Assembly: GCA_944387625.1 (NCBI GenBank)
Contig: CALXFQ010000007.1
Span: forward strand, 1-45,518
Reading direction: 5' to 3'
DNA from: an uncultured Oscillospiraceae bacterium
Lineage (GTDB): Bacteria > Bacillota > Clostridia > Oscillospirales > Oscillospiraceae
DNA: 45,518 bases
Of this stretch, positions 15,168 to 24,481 are shown piece after piece. The notes beneath the pieces were generated by a model. It was given only the letters and a program-made list of their open reading frames with translations, did no database searches and had not been told where the DNA came from. The number at the start of each line of letters is the position of its first letter. Positions within the stretch are counted from its first letter, which is position 1. A program made the translations under genes and the position numbers.

Positions 15168-16691
15168 GTGAAAAAGATGATCTGTTCGTTCCTGGCCCTC
15201 ATCATCTGCTTTGGGCTGTTGTCCGCTTGCCGATCCGAGAAGCCCGGTGCTTCCACGGACCCGTCAGGACAGACCACCGCGCCCACCGATCCTGCCACCA
15301 CTGCCCCGGACCTGGAGCGGATCTCCGCGCCGGAGAAGCTGATCGGCGTGGAGGATGTGCAGGAACTTACCATCACGGTGGAGGCTTCCTCCTCTCTGGG
15401 CGTGCGCCGGACGATCAGCTACAGCATCCGCGCGCTGGATGGGGTGCTGACCTTCTATGAGCGCAATACGGAAGGGGACCGGGCGGCGGAGTCTTTCTAC
15501 TCCTACGAGTCTGTGTGCGTGGTATCCAACGGCCAGGCCCAAATGTACAGCAATCAGCGCATCTCCGGCGAAGGGTTCCAGCTGGTGGATCTGACCGAGG
15601 AATTTGGCAGCAACGACGGGTATTTCCGCAGAGAGCTTGCCAACCTGGGCTTTGACTATGCCGACCATTTGACCACCGACGGCTTTTACAAGGACGGAGA
15701 GACCACCTTCCTGGGGAAGGAATGTTATATCTATCAAATGGCCTATACCGACCGCAACGGTTCTGCCTACAATGCCCAGATCTATGTGGACAAGCAGACC
15801 GGCCTGTGGCTGCGCTCCTGTCGGACCACCCCCGGCAGCGATGAGGAGTTCCTGCTGGAAGTGGTGTCCGTAGAGGAGGACGCGTCGCTGATCCCCGGCC
15901 CCACCCCGGTGGATATGCAGGAGCAGACCCTGTACCAGTCTTCCCAGGTGACGATCCAGGCCATGGGTCTGGACTATTCCCGGCCCGGCCAGGTGTCGCT
16001 GATCCTGGAGGCGGTGAACAGCGGCGATACGGACCTGCGGATCGGATCTCATTATGTGGATGTCAACGGCCTGCTGATCGGCACCGGCTTGGTGGACCTG
16101 ATGTGTCCCGCGGGCCAGACGGTGCAGGCCCAGGTGGCCTTGCCCGCCTCGGCGTTGGACCGGGCGTATATCCAGATGATCCGGGACCTGGAGATGACTT
16201 TGAAGATCGAAAAAGTCCACACCCAGGGCCAGGGGGAGGAGGCCCAGATCGTATCCGACGGCTTCCTGGTGGAGGACACCGGCCCGGTTTCCCTGGAGAC
16301 CGCGTGTCCCCAGGACTATGAGCAGAAGATCTATGATGACGGCCAGCTGCTGATCTACGCGGACGAAGTGATCCTTTCTCTGGTCAGCTTCCAGACCGAG
16401 GAGGATGGCGGAGCGTATTTTGCCGCCTTCTGCCGCAGCGAGCAGGACCAGCCCCTGGATATCCAGATCCACATCCAGCAGATCAACGGCGTGTCCAAGG
16501 ATCTGGAAGGGGTGTTCTCCATGGCCGGAAACGCTGAAGGCTATGTGGGTATGTCCATCAGCCATGATCAGCTGACGCAGATGGGGATCGGCGACATCCA
16601 GACCGTGACCCTGACCTACACCGTGGTGAGCGGCCAGGATGGCTCGGTGATCATCCCCGAGTCCAGCCCCATGGTGTTGGACCTTTCCTGA
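15168..16691 (+). CDS. Lipoprotein of unknown function
   Basis: A 507-residue lipoprotein starting with GTG behind AAAGGAGG (15153-15160). The frame is open upstream through the tRNA, but that part cannot be coding. The lipobox LSAC puts lipidation at Cys21, followed by a Thr/Pro/Asp-rich linker. Residues about 65-240 form a beta-rich domain (YTDRNGSAYNAQIYVDKQTG) reminiscent of LolA-type or DUF4412-like lipoprotein domains; the rest (about 250-500) is beta-rich with no family I recognise. Only 46 bases separate it from the tRNA terminator, so its promoter must overlap the terminator or it depends on read-through. Confidence 0.8.
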   Translation: MKKMICSFLALIICFGLLSACRSEKPGASTDPSGQTTAPTDPATTAPDLERISAPEKLIGVEDVQELTITVEASSSLGVRRTISYSIRALDGVLTFYERNTEGDRAAESFYSYESVCVVSNGQAQMYSNQRISGEGFQLVDLTEEFGSNDGYFRRELANLGFDYADHLTTDGFYKDGETTFLGKECYIYQMAYTDRNGSAYNAQIYVDKQTGLWLRSCRTTPGSDEEFLLEVVSVEEDASLIPGPTPVDMQEQTLYQSSQVTIQAMGLDYSRPGQVSLILEAVNSGDTDLRIGSHYVDVNGLLIGTGLVDLMCPAGQTVQAQVALPASALDRAYIQMIRDLEMTLKIEKVHTQGQGEEAQIVSDGFLVEDTGPVSLETACPQDYEQKIYDDGQLLIYADEVILSLVSFQTEEDGGAYFAAFCRSEQDQPLDIQIHIQQINGVSKDLEGVFSMAGNAEGYVGMSISHDQLTQMGIGDIQTVTLTYTVVSGQDGSVIIPESSPMVLDLS

Positions 16692-16696
16692 ATTTG

Positions 16697-16724
16697 ACGC
16701 CCGACAGCACAAGCTGTCGGGCGT
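16697..16724 (+). terminator. Hairpin terminator after the lipoprotein gene
   Basis: A perfect 12-bp stem (16697-16708 with 16713-16724) with a four-base ACAA loop, followed by TTCGTCTGTC, a short T-rich tail. Confidence 0.8.
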
Positions 16725-16745
16725 TCGTCTGTCTGCGAAAAACAC

Positions 16746-16773
16746 TTGCAAATGGGAAGAAGATCGCTATAAT
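16746..16773 (+). promoter_or_regulatory. Promoter of the ktrB-rnc operon
   Basis: TTGCAA (16746-16751), 16 bp, TATAAT (16768-16773). It drives a transcript that could extend to the terminator at 26194-26221, as no terminator is visible in between. Confidence 0.8.
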
Positions 16774-16825
16774 GGGATAATATACTGGGAAAGACTATGA
16801 CACGATCGGCAAAGGAGGACGGCTC

Positions 16826-18208
16826 ATGGAAAAACTGACTGCCAGTCTGGTGAAACTGGTGGCCGGAAAGCGTTCCCGCCGTCTGAGCGCCACCAGGATC
16901 GTGGCGGCGGCGTTTTTGGGGATCATCCTTCTGGGGGCGACGCTGCTGACCCTGCCGGTATCTTCCCGGGATGGGATCTCCTGCGGCTTTTTTTCGGCGC
17001 TGTTCACCGCCACGTCCGCCACCTGCGTCACCGGGCTGGTGCTTTTTGACACCTTCACCCAGTGGAGCGGCTTTGGGCAGGGGGTGATCATCTGCCTGAT
17101 CCAGATCGGCGGCCTGGGCTTTATGAGCGTGGCCACCCTGGTGATCTTTATGATGCGGCGCAAGCTGGGTCTGAAGCAGCGGCTGGTGATGGCCCAGGCT
17201 CTGAGCGTCAACGATATGGGGGACGTGGTCCGTCTGCAAAAGTGGGTGCTGGTAGGCAGCCTGACGGTGGAGGCTCTGGGGGCCTTGATCTTGACGGTCC
17301 ACTTCCTGCCCGAGTTCGGCTGGGCCACCGCGTTGAAGTGGGCCGTGTTCCATTCGATCTCCGCTTTTTGCAACGCGGGCTTTGATATCTTCGGCAGCCT
17401 TTCCCCAGGCGGTAGCCTGGCGCCGTTCCAGTCCGATCCGGTGGTACTGCTCACCCTCAGCGCCCTGATCGTGACCGGCGGTCTGGGCTTTCTGGTGTGG
17501 CAGGAGCTGGCCCAGGTGTTTCGGGGCCGGAAGCTCAGCGTCTACGCCAAGCTGGTGCTGCTGATGACCGGGGCGCTGCTGCTCCTGGGGACCGTTGGCG
17601 TGGCGCTGGCGGAGTGGGACAACCAGGCCACCCTGGGCGGGATGTCCACAGGCGATAAGCTCCTGAACAGCTTTTTCCAGTCGGCGACTGCCCGGACCGC
17701 GGGCTTTGCCGCGTTGGATCAGGCGTGTCTGACGGACACGGGCAAGGCGGTCACCATGGTGCTCATGATCATTGGCGGTTCTTCCGGCTCTACTGCCGGC
17801 GGCATCAAGACCGTGACCATGCTGGTGCTGCTGCTGTTCTTCTGGTCCCGGGCCAGAGGGCGGCGGAACGTGTGCGTGTTCCGCCGAACGATCCCCCCAC
17901 AGCAGGTGATGGACGCCATGACCATCGCCGGGATGATGGTGGGATCAGCGGTGTTTGGCGGGATCTTCATCAGCGCCACCTCCCCGGTGGGCTTTACCGA
18001 TGGGCTTTTCGAGTCCATCTCCGCGTTGGCCACGGTGGGCCTTACCGCCGGGGCCACCACCAAGCTGTCCGTGGCGGCGCAAATGCTGATGATCGTGTAT
18101 ATGTATTTTGGCCGGGTTGGGATCTTGACGATCAGTCTGGGATTCCTGATGGGCGACAAGGTCCAGGAGCGGTATGAATATGCACGGACGGATCTGCTGA
18201 TCGGTTAA
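16826..18208 (+). CDS. ktrB: Potassium uptake protein KtrB/TrkH family
   Basis: The membrane-embedded K+ translocating subunit, 460 residues, close to KtrB length. Four selectivity-filter repeats are visible around TATSATCVTGL, SISAFCNAGF, ATARTAGF and SALATVGLT, each with the key Gly. Between them lie the M1-P-M2 hydrophobic pairs. It works with the cytosolic KtrA ring encoded 10 bases downstream; ATP or ADP binding by KtrA controls K+ flux in the characterised family. The ribosome binding site AAAGGAGG precedes the ATG at 16826. First gene of the long operon. Confidence 0.95.
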   Translation: MEKLTASLVKLVAGKRSRRLSATRIVAAAFLGIILLGATLLTLPVSSRDGISCGFFSALFTATSATCVTGLVLFDTFTQWSGFGQGVIICLIQIGGLGFMSVATLVIFMMRRKLGLKQRLVMAQALSVNDMGDVVRLQKWVLVGSLTVEALGALILTVHFLPEFGWATALKWAVFHSISAFCNAGFDIFGSLSPGGSLAPFQSDPVVLLTLSALIVTGGLGFLVWQELAQVFRGRKLSVYAKLVLLMTGALLLLGTVGVALAEWDNQATLGGMSTGDKLLNSFFQSATARTAGFAALDQACLTDTGKAVTMVLMIIGGSSGSTAGGIKTVTMLVLLLFFWSRARGRRNVCVFRRTIPPQQVMDAMTIAGMMVGSAVFGGIFISATSPVGFTDGLFESISALATVGLTAGATTKLSVAAQMLMIVYMYFGRVGILTISLGFLMGDKVQERYEYARTDLLIG

Positions 18209-18217
18209 GGAGGTCAT

Positions 18218-18874
18218 GTGAATAGTATGAGATCGTATGTGGTGATCGGCCTGGGCCGGTTCGGGGCGGAAGTGGCCCTGGAGCTGTGCCGCCAGGGCTG
18301 TGAGGTGCTTGCTATGGATGTAAGCGGCGACCTGGTGGCCCAGGTGGCCGACGGCGTGACCCATGGGGTGGTGGCCGACGGCCAGGACAAGGAGGTCCTC
18401 CGGGCGCTTGGGGCCTCGGAGATGGACTGCGCCGTGGTGGCAGTGGGCAGTGACCTGGCCGCCTCGGTGCTGATAACCATGAACCTGAAAGAGCTGGGGG
18501 TGCCTTACACCATCTGCAAGGCCCACGATGAGACCCATCGCCGGGTACTGCAAAAGCTGGGCGCCGACCGGGTGCTGATCCCGGAGCAGGAACAGGCGGT
18601 CCGGCTGGCCAAAGCCCTTTCCAGCCCCAATGTGCTGGACTATATCGAGCTGTCCAGCGAGTACGGCATCGTGGAGGTGCCCGCGCCGGAGAGCTGGTGG
18701 GGCAAAAGTTTGCGGGATCTGAACGTCCGGGCCAAGTATGGCCTGAACATCCTGGCGATCCGCCGGGGGGAGAAGATCCAAGTGTCCCCGGCGGCGGACT
18801 TTGCCATCAGCCAGGGAGATGTGGTGGTGGTGCTGGGGGATACCCATGGATTAAAGAAGGTGCGCCGCCTATGA
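18218..18874 (+). CDS. ktrA: Potassium channel regulatory protein KtrA (RCK)
   Basis: A 218-residue cytosolic RCK protein. The N-terminal Rossmann fold carries VVIGLGRFG (GxGxxG) and an acidic residue at the end of strand 2 (AMDV) for nucleotide ribose binding. The C-terminal RCK_C domain (about 135-218) ends in GDVVVVLGDTHGLKK. The start is uncertain: GTG at 18218 lies only four bases from TAAGGAGGT, and ATG at 18227 is thirteen bases away. The partner of KtrB just upstream; its stop overlaps the next gene in ATGATGG. Confidence 0.94.
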   Translation: MNSMRSYVVIGLGRFGAEVALELCRQGCEVLAMDVSGDLVAQVADGVTHGVVADGQDKEVLRALGASEMDCAVVAVGSDLAASVLITMNLKELGVPYTICKAHDETHRRVLQKLGADRVLIPEQEQAVRLAKALSSPNVLDYIELSSEYGIVEVPAPESWWGKSLRDLNVRAKYGLNILAIRRGEKIQVSPAADFAISQGDVVVVLGDTHGLKKVRRL

Positions 18875-19623
18875 TGGAGATCCGGATCACTGCCAGAAAA
18901 AATCCCCTGCTCCAGCAGGTCCGGCGGCTGCTGAACTCCCGGAAGGAGCGGGAGGCGGCAGGGCTGTTCGTGGCAGACGGCACCAAGCTCCTGGCTGAGG
19001 CGGCGGCCCATTGGCCGGGTCTGCATACGGTGATCTTATCCGATGGGGTCCAGGCCCAGGTGCCGGACCATGTACGTATCGTCCGGGTGCCGGAGGATGT
19101 GATGGCATCCATCTCGCCAATGCAGGCTCCCCAGGGGGCGCTCTTCCTTTGTAAACTGCCGGAGAAGGCTCCCTTCCAGCCCCAGAAGGGGATGCTGCTC
19201 CTGGATGGCATCCAGGATCCGGGCAATTTGGGGACGATCCTGCGTACCGCCGACGCGCTGCGGGTGCCGGTGGCATTGCTGGAGGGGTGTGCCGACCCGT
19301 ATAGCCATAAGACCGTCCGGGCCAGCATGGGCGCGGTGTTCCGCGCCCCGGTGGTCACCACCACCTGGCAGGAGGCCCGGGAGGCGTTCCAGCAGGCCGG
19401 GATCGAGGTGGCGGTCACCGCCTTGTCCCAAGGGGCGGTAGACCTCCGGCAGGCAGATATTAGCCAAATGGCGGTGGTGATCGGCAGCGAGGGCCAGGGG
19501 GTCCGGCAGGAGATCTTGGACCAGGCGCACAGGGCGCTGATCATCCCCATGGATCCCCACTGTGAATCCCTCAATGCCGCGGTAGCCGCCGCCATCGTCA
19601 TGTGGCAGATGAACAGAGTATAA
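18871..19623 (+). CDS. TrmH/SpoU-family RNA 2'-O-methyltransferase
   Basis: A 250-residue SPOUT-class methyltransferase. The three SpoU motifs are clear: LDGIQDPGNLGTILRTADA (motif 1, with the catalytic Asn and Arg), VVIGSEGQGV (motif 2) and IPMDPHCESLNAAVAAAIV (motif 3, binding SAM through the trefoil knot). The N-terminal 100 residues form the substrate-binding domain of RlmB-type enzymes. It should methylate a ribose 2'-OH in rRNA or tRNA; which nucleotide cannot be told. ATG at 18871 overlaps the ktrA stop; ATG at 18874 is also possible. Confidence 0.92.
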   Translation: MMEIRITARKNPLLQQVRRLLNSRKEREAAGLFVADGTKLLAEAAAHWPGLHTVILSDGVQAQVPDHVRIVRVPEDVMASISPMQAPQGALFLCKLPEKAPFQPQKGMLLLDGIQDPGNLGTILRTADALRVPVALLEGCADPYSHKTVRASMGAVFRAPVVTTTWQEAREAFQQAGIEVAVTALSQGAVDLRQADISQMAVVIGSEGQGVRQEILDQAHRALIIPMDPHCESLNAAVAAAIVMWQMNRV

Positions 19624-19641
19624 AAAAGGAGGTGGCCTGGG

Positions 19642-20865
19642 ATGCTGATACACTGGATCTGGCTCGCCAGCCTGACCGGCAGTTCCGACCGGACCAAGGC
19701 GGCGCTGCTGAGCCGGCTGGGGGACGCGGAGGATGTGTTCCACACGGACCGGGCCGCATTGGAGCGGATAGAGGGCCTGGACCGGCAGACCCTGGAAGCC
19801 CTGGATAATAAGGATCTGGACCAGGCTCATAAGATCTTGGTGCAATGTGAGAACAAAGCCATCAAGATCTGCACCCTGGCGGATAAGGACTACCCCGCAA
19901 AGCTCAAAAGCATCCCGGACCCGCCGCCGGTGCTCTATTACAAAGGGCATCTGCCGGACCTTTCCCAGCGCCCGGCGATCGGGGTGGTGGGCACCCGGAA
20001 GGCTACGGCCTATGGCCTTGGGGTGGCCTCCCGGCTGGGCGGCCAGATCGCCCGGTGCGGTGGCGTGGTGGTCTCCGGCATGGCCCGGGGGATCGATGCC
20101 ATGGCCATGACCGGCGCGCTCCAGGCGGAGGGCTGTGTGATCGGCGTGCTGGGCTGTGGGGCGGATGTGGTGTATCCCGCGTCCAACCGGGAACTGTTCC
20201 GGGAGATGGAGCGTTGGGGGTGTCTGATCAGTGAGTTCGCCCCTGGCACACCGCCCAGCAAATGGAATTTCCCCAGAAGGAACCGGATCATCAGCGGCCT
20301 GAGCGATGGGGTGCTGGTGGTGGAGGCGCCCAGCAAAAGCGGCGCGCTGATTACCGCCCGGCTGGCGGCGGACCAGGGCCGGGACGTATTCGCCGTGCCG
20401 GGAAACATCGGCGTGGCCGAGTGCGCCGGGAGCAATGAGCTGCTGCGGGACGGGGCGATCATGGTCAGCACCGGCTGGGACATCCTCAGCGAATACCAGG
20501 CGGTCTACCCGGAAACGGTGGTCCGATACAAAGGCCCGGAGCCGCCGGTGTACCACGAGCCGCAGACGCCAAAAGTTGCCGGGTCTGACAAGATCTGCCA
20601 GCCTGAACCGGCGTCCAGCGGCTCAAAAGAGAAAAAAGTGATTGACAACCGGGACGATGGGCCGTATATTGACGGAGAAATGATCAACATCTCCCTGACC
20701 CCGGAAGAGCGGTCGATCGTGGAGCGGCTAAAGGATGGACCATGCCTGGCGGACGATCTGATCGTTGCCACCGGGCTGCCGGCAGGGACGTTCCTGTCGG
20801 TAGTGACCATGCTCCAGGTCAAGGGCATGGTCCGGCGGCTGCCGGGGAATATGCTCTCACTGTAA
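19642..20865 (+). CDS. dprA: DNA-processing protein DprA
   Basis: DprA binds incoming single-stranded DNA and loads RecA during natural transformation. The 407 residues contain an N-terminal helix-hairpin-helix-like part (1-60), the Rossmann-like DprA core with GVVGTRKATAYG, SGMARGID, LGCGADVVYP and NFPRRNRIISGLS, then a linker (about 300-345) and a C-terminal winged-helix domain (about 350-407). All hallmark motifs are intact. The ribosome binding site AAAGGAGG is clear. No other competence gene is in the window, and dprA followed by topA is a frequent bacterial pairing. Confidence 0.95.
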   Translation: MLIHWIWLASLTGSSDRTKAALLSRLGDAEDVFHTDRAALERIEGLDRQTLEALDNKDLDQAHKILVQCENKAIKICTLADKDYPAKLKSIPDPPPVLYYKGHLPDLSQRPAIGVVGTRKATAYGLGVASRLGGQIARCGGVVVSGMARGIDAMAMTGALQAEGCVIGVLGCGADVVYPASNRELFREMERWGCLISEFAPGTPPSKWNFPRRNRIISGLSDGVLVVEAPSKSGALITARLAADQGRDVFAVPGNIGVAECAGSNELLRDGAIMVSTGWDILSEYQAVYPETVVRYKGPEPPVYHEPQTPKVAGSDKICQPEPASSGSKEKKVIDNRDDGPYIDGEMINISLTPEERSIVERLKDGPCLADDLIVATGLPAGTFLSVVTMLQVKGMVRRLPGNMLSL

Positions 20866-20887
20866 GGAAAGGAATTGAAATAGGACT

Positions 20888-23170
20888 ATGGCGAAAGCGT
20901 CTAACCTGGTGATCGTGGAGTCACCCTCTAAGGCGAAGACCATTGGAAAATACCTGGGGCCGGATTACACCGTGAAGGCCAGCATGGGCCATCTGCGGGA
21001 CCTGCCCAAAAGCACCATGGGCGTGGATTTTGAGGATTTCTCCCCCCATTACATCCCGGTGAAGGGCAAGGAAGCGCTGATCCGGGAGCTGAAGGATGCC
21101 GCGTCCAAGGCCGACTCGGTGTATCTGGCAACGGACCCTGACCGGGAGGGAGAGGCCATCTCCTGGCACTTGAAGGAGCTGCTGGGCCTGGATGATGAGA
21201 AGGCCCACCGTGTCACCTTCAATGAGATCACCCAGAAGGTGGTCACCGAGTCGATCCATGCCCCCCGTCCGATCGATATGGACCTGGTGGACGCCCAGCA
21301 GGCCCGGCGGATCCTGGACCGGATCGTGGGCTATCAGCTCTCGCCCCTGCTGTGGAAGAAGGTCCGCCGGGGCTTGTCCGCCGGACGGGTCCAGAGCGTG
21401 GCTACCCGGCTGGTGGTGGACCGGGAGGAGGAGATCCGGGCGTTCCAGCCCCGGGAGTACTGGTCGCTGGATGTGAAGCTGGAGCGGATCGGCAAGCCCG
21501 GCTCCTTCCTGGCCCGCTACCATGGGGAGGATAAGAAGCGGGAGCTGGAGAACGAGGAGCAGGTCGATAAGATCCTGGCGGACATCGACGGCCAGCAGTT
21601 CACCGTGACCAATGTCAAGCGCAGCGAGAAGAAGCGCTCCGCCGCGCCTCCGTTCACCACGTCCACCTTGCAGCAGGAGGCCTCCCGGAAGCTGAACATG
21701 ACCCCCAAGCGGACCATGGCCCTGGCCCAGCAGCTCTACGAAGGTGTAGATGTGTACGGCGAGGGGACCCTGGGTCTGATCACCTATATGCGTACCGACT
21801 CCCTGCGCCTTTCCGACGAGGCCATGGATGCCGCCGCGGACTTTATCCGCCAGCGTTACGGCGACAGCTATTACTACGGCAAGCGCCATGTGTTCAAGAC
21901 CAAGAGCAATGCCCAGGACGCCCACGAGGCGATCCGGCCCACCCATGTGGAACTGGACCCGGAGAGGATCCAGGGCAGCCTGACCCGGGACCAGTACCGG
22001 CTCTACAAGCTGATCTGGAGCCGCTTCCTGGCCTCCCAGATGGCCAGCGCCGTGTATGATACCGTGTCCATCGATACCGAGTGCGCCGGTCACATCTTCC
22101 GCAGCAGTCATCAAAGCCTGCGCTTCTCCGGCTTCATCGCCGTGTACGAGGAAGGCAAGGACGAGGAAGGGGAGGCCGTGGGATCGCCTCTGCCGGACCT
22201 GCAGGTGGGCGAGAAGGCCCTGTGCCGGGACATCCAGAAGGAACAGCACTTCACCCAGCCCCCCGCCCGGTATACCGAGGCCACCCTGGTAAAAGCCATG
22301 GAGGAGAAGGGGGTGGGCCGTCCCTCCACCTACGCCTCCATCGTATCGACCATCCAGGACCGGGAGTATGTGGACAAGCAGGACAAGCGCCTGGCGCCCA
22401 CCGCTCTTGGGGAGGTGGTCACCGGGCTGATGAAGGAGCGGTTCCAGGACATCATCGATGTGGAGTTCACCGCCAACATGGAGCGCCAGCTCGACGAGGT
22501 GGAGGAGGGCAAGCGCCAGTGGAAGGACCTGCTCTCCGAGTTCTACAGCGGCTTCCAGCAGGAGCTGAAAGACGCGGAGACCGCATTGGAGGGCGTGCGG
22601 CTGAAGGTGCCTGACGAGGTCACCGATGAGATCTGCGAGGTCTGCGGCCGGAACATGGTGGTGAAGATGGGCCGGTTCGGCAAGTTCCTGGCCTGTCCCG
22701 GCTGGCCGGAGTGTACCAACACCAAGCCCATCGTGGAGCGGATGCCCGGCCGGTGTCCCAAGTGCGGCAGCACCATCCTCAAGCGCAAGTCCAAGCGGGG
22801 CTTTGCCTACTACGCCTGTGAGCGTGGGGCGGAGTGCGGCTTCATGACCTGGGACGTGCCTACGGCCGAGGACTGCCCCCTGTGCGGCTTTACCATGTTC
22901 AAAAAGTCCGGCCGGGGCCGGATGAAGCCTTTCTGCATCAACGAGAAATGTGCCAACTACCTGCCGGAGGACAAGCGGGGCTACTATAGAAAGCCCACCG
23001 CCGCCGGAGAGGATGGCCAGTCCCCGGAAGCGGATAAAGCGCCGGCGAAGAAGACCGCCGCCAAAAAGACTGCCACGAAGAAAACGGCGGCCGGGAAGAC
23101 CGCCGAGAAGAAGACCGCCGCAGTGAAGAAGACCGCTTCCCGGAAAAAGAAAGGGGAGGCCGATGGATAA
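20888..23170 (+). CDS. topA: DNA topoisomerase I with histone H1-like tail
   Basis: Relaxes negatively supercoiled DNA by single-strand passage. The 760 residues comprise an N-terminal Toprim (VIVESPSKAKTI, TDPDREGEAISWH), the gate domains with the catalytic tyrosine at Tyr300 (GLITYMRTDS), and three C-terminal four-Cys zinc ribbons starting at CEVCGRN, CPKCGST and CPLCGFT. A Lys/Ala/Thr-rich tail of about 45 residues built on KKTA repeats ends the protein and resembles the DNA-binding tail of histone H1. The last 8 bases overlap trmFO. Confidence 0.96.
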   Translation: MAKASNLVIVESPSKAKTIGKYLGPDYTVKASMGHLRDLPKSTMGVDFEDFSPHYIPVKGKEALIRELKDAASKADSVYLATDPDREGEAISWHLKELLGLDDEKAHRVTFNEITQKVVTESIHAPRPIDMDLVDAQQARRILDRIVGYQLSPLLWKKVRRGLSAGRVQSVATRLVVDREEEIRAFQPREYWSLDVKLERIGKPGSFLARYHGEDKKRELENEEQVDKILADIDGQQFTVTNVKRSEKKRSAAPPFTTSTLQQEASRKLNMTPKRTMALAQQLYEGVDVYGEGTLGLITYMRTDSLRLSDEAMDAAADFIRQRYGDSYYYGKRHVFKTKSNAQDAHEAIRPTHVELDPERIQGSLTRDQYRLYKLIWSRFLASQMASAVYDTVSIDTECAGHIFRSSHQSLRFSGFIAVYEEGKDEEGEAVGSPLPDLQVGEKALCRDIQKEQHFTQPPARYTEATLVKAMEEKGVGRPSTYASIVSTIQDREYVDKQDKRLAPTALGEVVTGLMKERFQDIIDVEFTANMERQLDEVEEGKRQWKDLLSEFYSGFQQELKDAETALEGVRLKVPDEVTDEICEVCGRNMVVKMGRFGKFLACPGWPECTNTKPIVERMPGRCPKCGSTILKRKSKRGFAYYACERGAECGFMTWDVPTAEDCPLCGFTMFKKSGRGRMKPFCINEKCANYLPEDKRGYYRKPTAAGEDGQSPEADKAPAKKTAAKKTATKKTAAGKTAEKKTAAVKKTASRKKKGEADG

Positions 23171-24467
23171 GGTAAAAGTGATCGGCGCCGGTCTGGCCGG
23201 TTCCGAGGCCGCCTGGCAGCTGGCCCAACGAGGCTTGCAGGTGGAACTGATCGAGATGAAGCCGGAAAAGAAGACCCCTGCCCACCATTCGGACGGCTTC
23301 GCGGAGCTGGTCTGCTCCAACTCCCTTCGGGGCGACCGGCTGGAGAACGCCGTAGGACTTCTGAAAGAGGAGCTTCGGCGGCTGGACAGCCTGATCCTGG
23401 CCTGCGCCGATGCCACCCGGGTGGAGGCCGGGGGCTGCCTGGCGGTGGACCGGGAGGGGTTCTCCCGGCTGGTCACGGAGAAGATCCGCAGCCATCCCAA
23501 CATCACCGTGATCTCCCGGGAGGTCACCAAGATCCCGGAAGGGCCGGTGATCGTGGCTACCGGGCCGCTGACCTCCGACGCTCTTTCCCAGGCGATCGGC
23601 GAATACTTCGGGACGGACTATCTCCATTTTTTTGACGCGGCGGCCCCGCTGGTCACCGCCGAGTCCATCGATATGGATCTGGCCTGGTGGCAGTCCCGGT
23701 ACGACCGGGGGACCCCGGACTATATCAACTGCGCCCTGGACAAGGAGCAGTACCTGGCCTTCGTCCAGGAGCTGACTGCCGCCGAGGAAGCCCCGGTCCA
23801 CGGGTTCGAGGACAAGAACGTGTTCGAGGGCTGTATGCCGGTGGAGGTCATGGCCCGCCGGGGCGTGGATACCCTGCGCTACGGCCCCCTGAAGCCGGTG
23901 GGACTGAAAGACCCCAGGACCGGCAGAGAGCCTTACGCCGTGGTCCAGCTTCGTCAGGACAATGCCGCCAAGACCGTGTTCAACCTGGTGGGCTTCCAGA
24001 CACACCTGAAATTCGGAGAGCAGAAGCGGGTGTTCTCCATGATCCCGGCGCTGCACCAAGCGGAGTTCGTGCGCTATGGGGTGATGCACCAGAACACCTT
24101 CCTCCAAAGCCCCCGGCTCCTGGATCGGTACTACGCCGACCGCCGGGATCCGCTGGTCGCTTTCGCCGGGCAGATGACCGGCGTGGAAGGATATGTGGAG
24201 TCCGCCGCCTCCGGCTATTTGGCGGCGGTGGCCATGGCCGCCAAGGTCCAGGGCCGCCCGATCCCCCAGTTCCCCCAGACCACCGCCATTGGCGCGCTGG
24301 CTTTGTACATCAGCGATGAGCGTGTGGAGCATTTCCAGCCTATGAACATCAATTTCAGCATCATCTCCCCGCTGGATAAGCGAATCCGAAAGAAAGCAGA
24401 GAAGAACCTGGCGATCGCCCATCGTTCTTTGGATACGATCGACCAGCTCAAGGCCCAGGGCCTGTAA
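23163..24467 (+). CDS. trmFO: Methylenetetrahydrofolate-tRNA-(uracil-5-)-methyltransferase TrmFO
   Basis: Makes 5-methyluridine at position 54 of the tRNA T-loop using methylene-tetrahydrofolate and FAD, as Firmicutes do in place of SAM-dependent TrmA. The 434 residues have the FAD-binding VIGAGLAGSEAAW at the start, the conserved CSNSLRGD stretch, FEGCMPVEVMA with its catalytic-region Cys, and the GQMTGVEGYVESAASG signature towards the C-terminus. It is full length and overlaps topA by 8 bases, a common topA-trmFO arrangement. Confidence 0.97.
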   Translation: MDKVKVIGAGLAGSEAAWQLAQRGLQVELIEMKPEKKTPAHHSDGFAELVCSNSLRGDRLENAVGLLKEELRRLDSLILACADATRVEAGGCLAVDREGFSRLVTEKIRSHPNITVISREVTKIPEGPVIVATGPLTSDALSQAIGEYFGTDYLHFFDAAAPLVTAESIDMDLAWWQSRYDRGTPDYINCALDKEQYLAFVQELTAAEEAPVHGFEDKNVFEGCMPVEVMARRGVDTLRYGPLKPVGLKDPRTGREPYAVVQLRQDNAAKTVFNLVGFQTHLKFGEQKRVFSMIPALHQAEFVRYGVMHQNTFLQSPRLLDRYYADRRDPLVAFAGQMTGVEGYVESAASGYLAAVAMAAKVQGRPIPQFPQTTAIGALALYISDERVEHFQPMNINFSIISPLDKRIRKKAEKNLAIAHRSLDTIDQLKAQGL

Positions 24468-24481
24468 GAAAAGAGGATAGT

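Noticed and set aside
20921..23530. Long minus-strand open frame across topA and trmFO
   Set aside because: It spans the ends of two intact genes and shows no start signal or recognisable domain.
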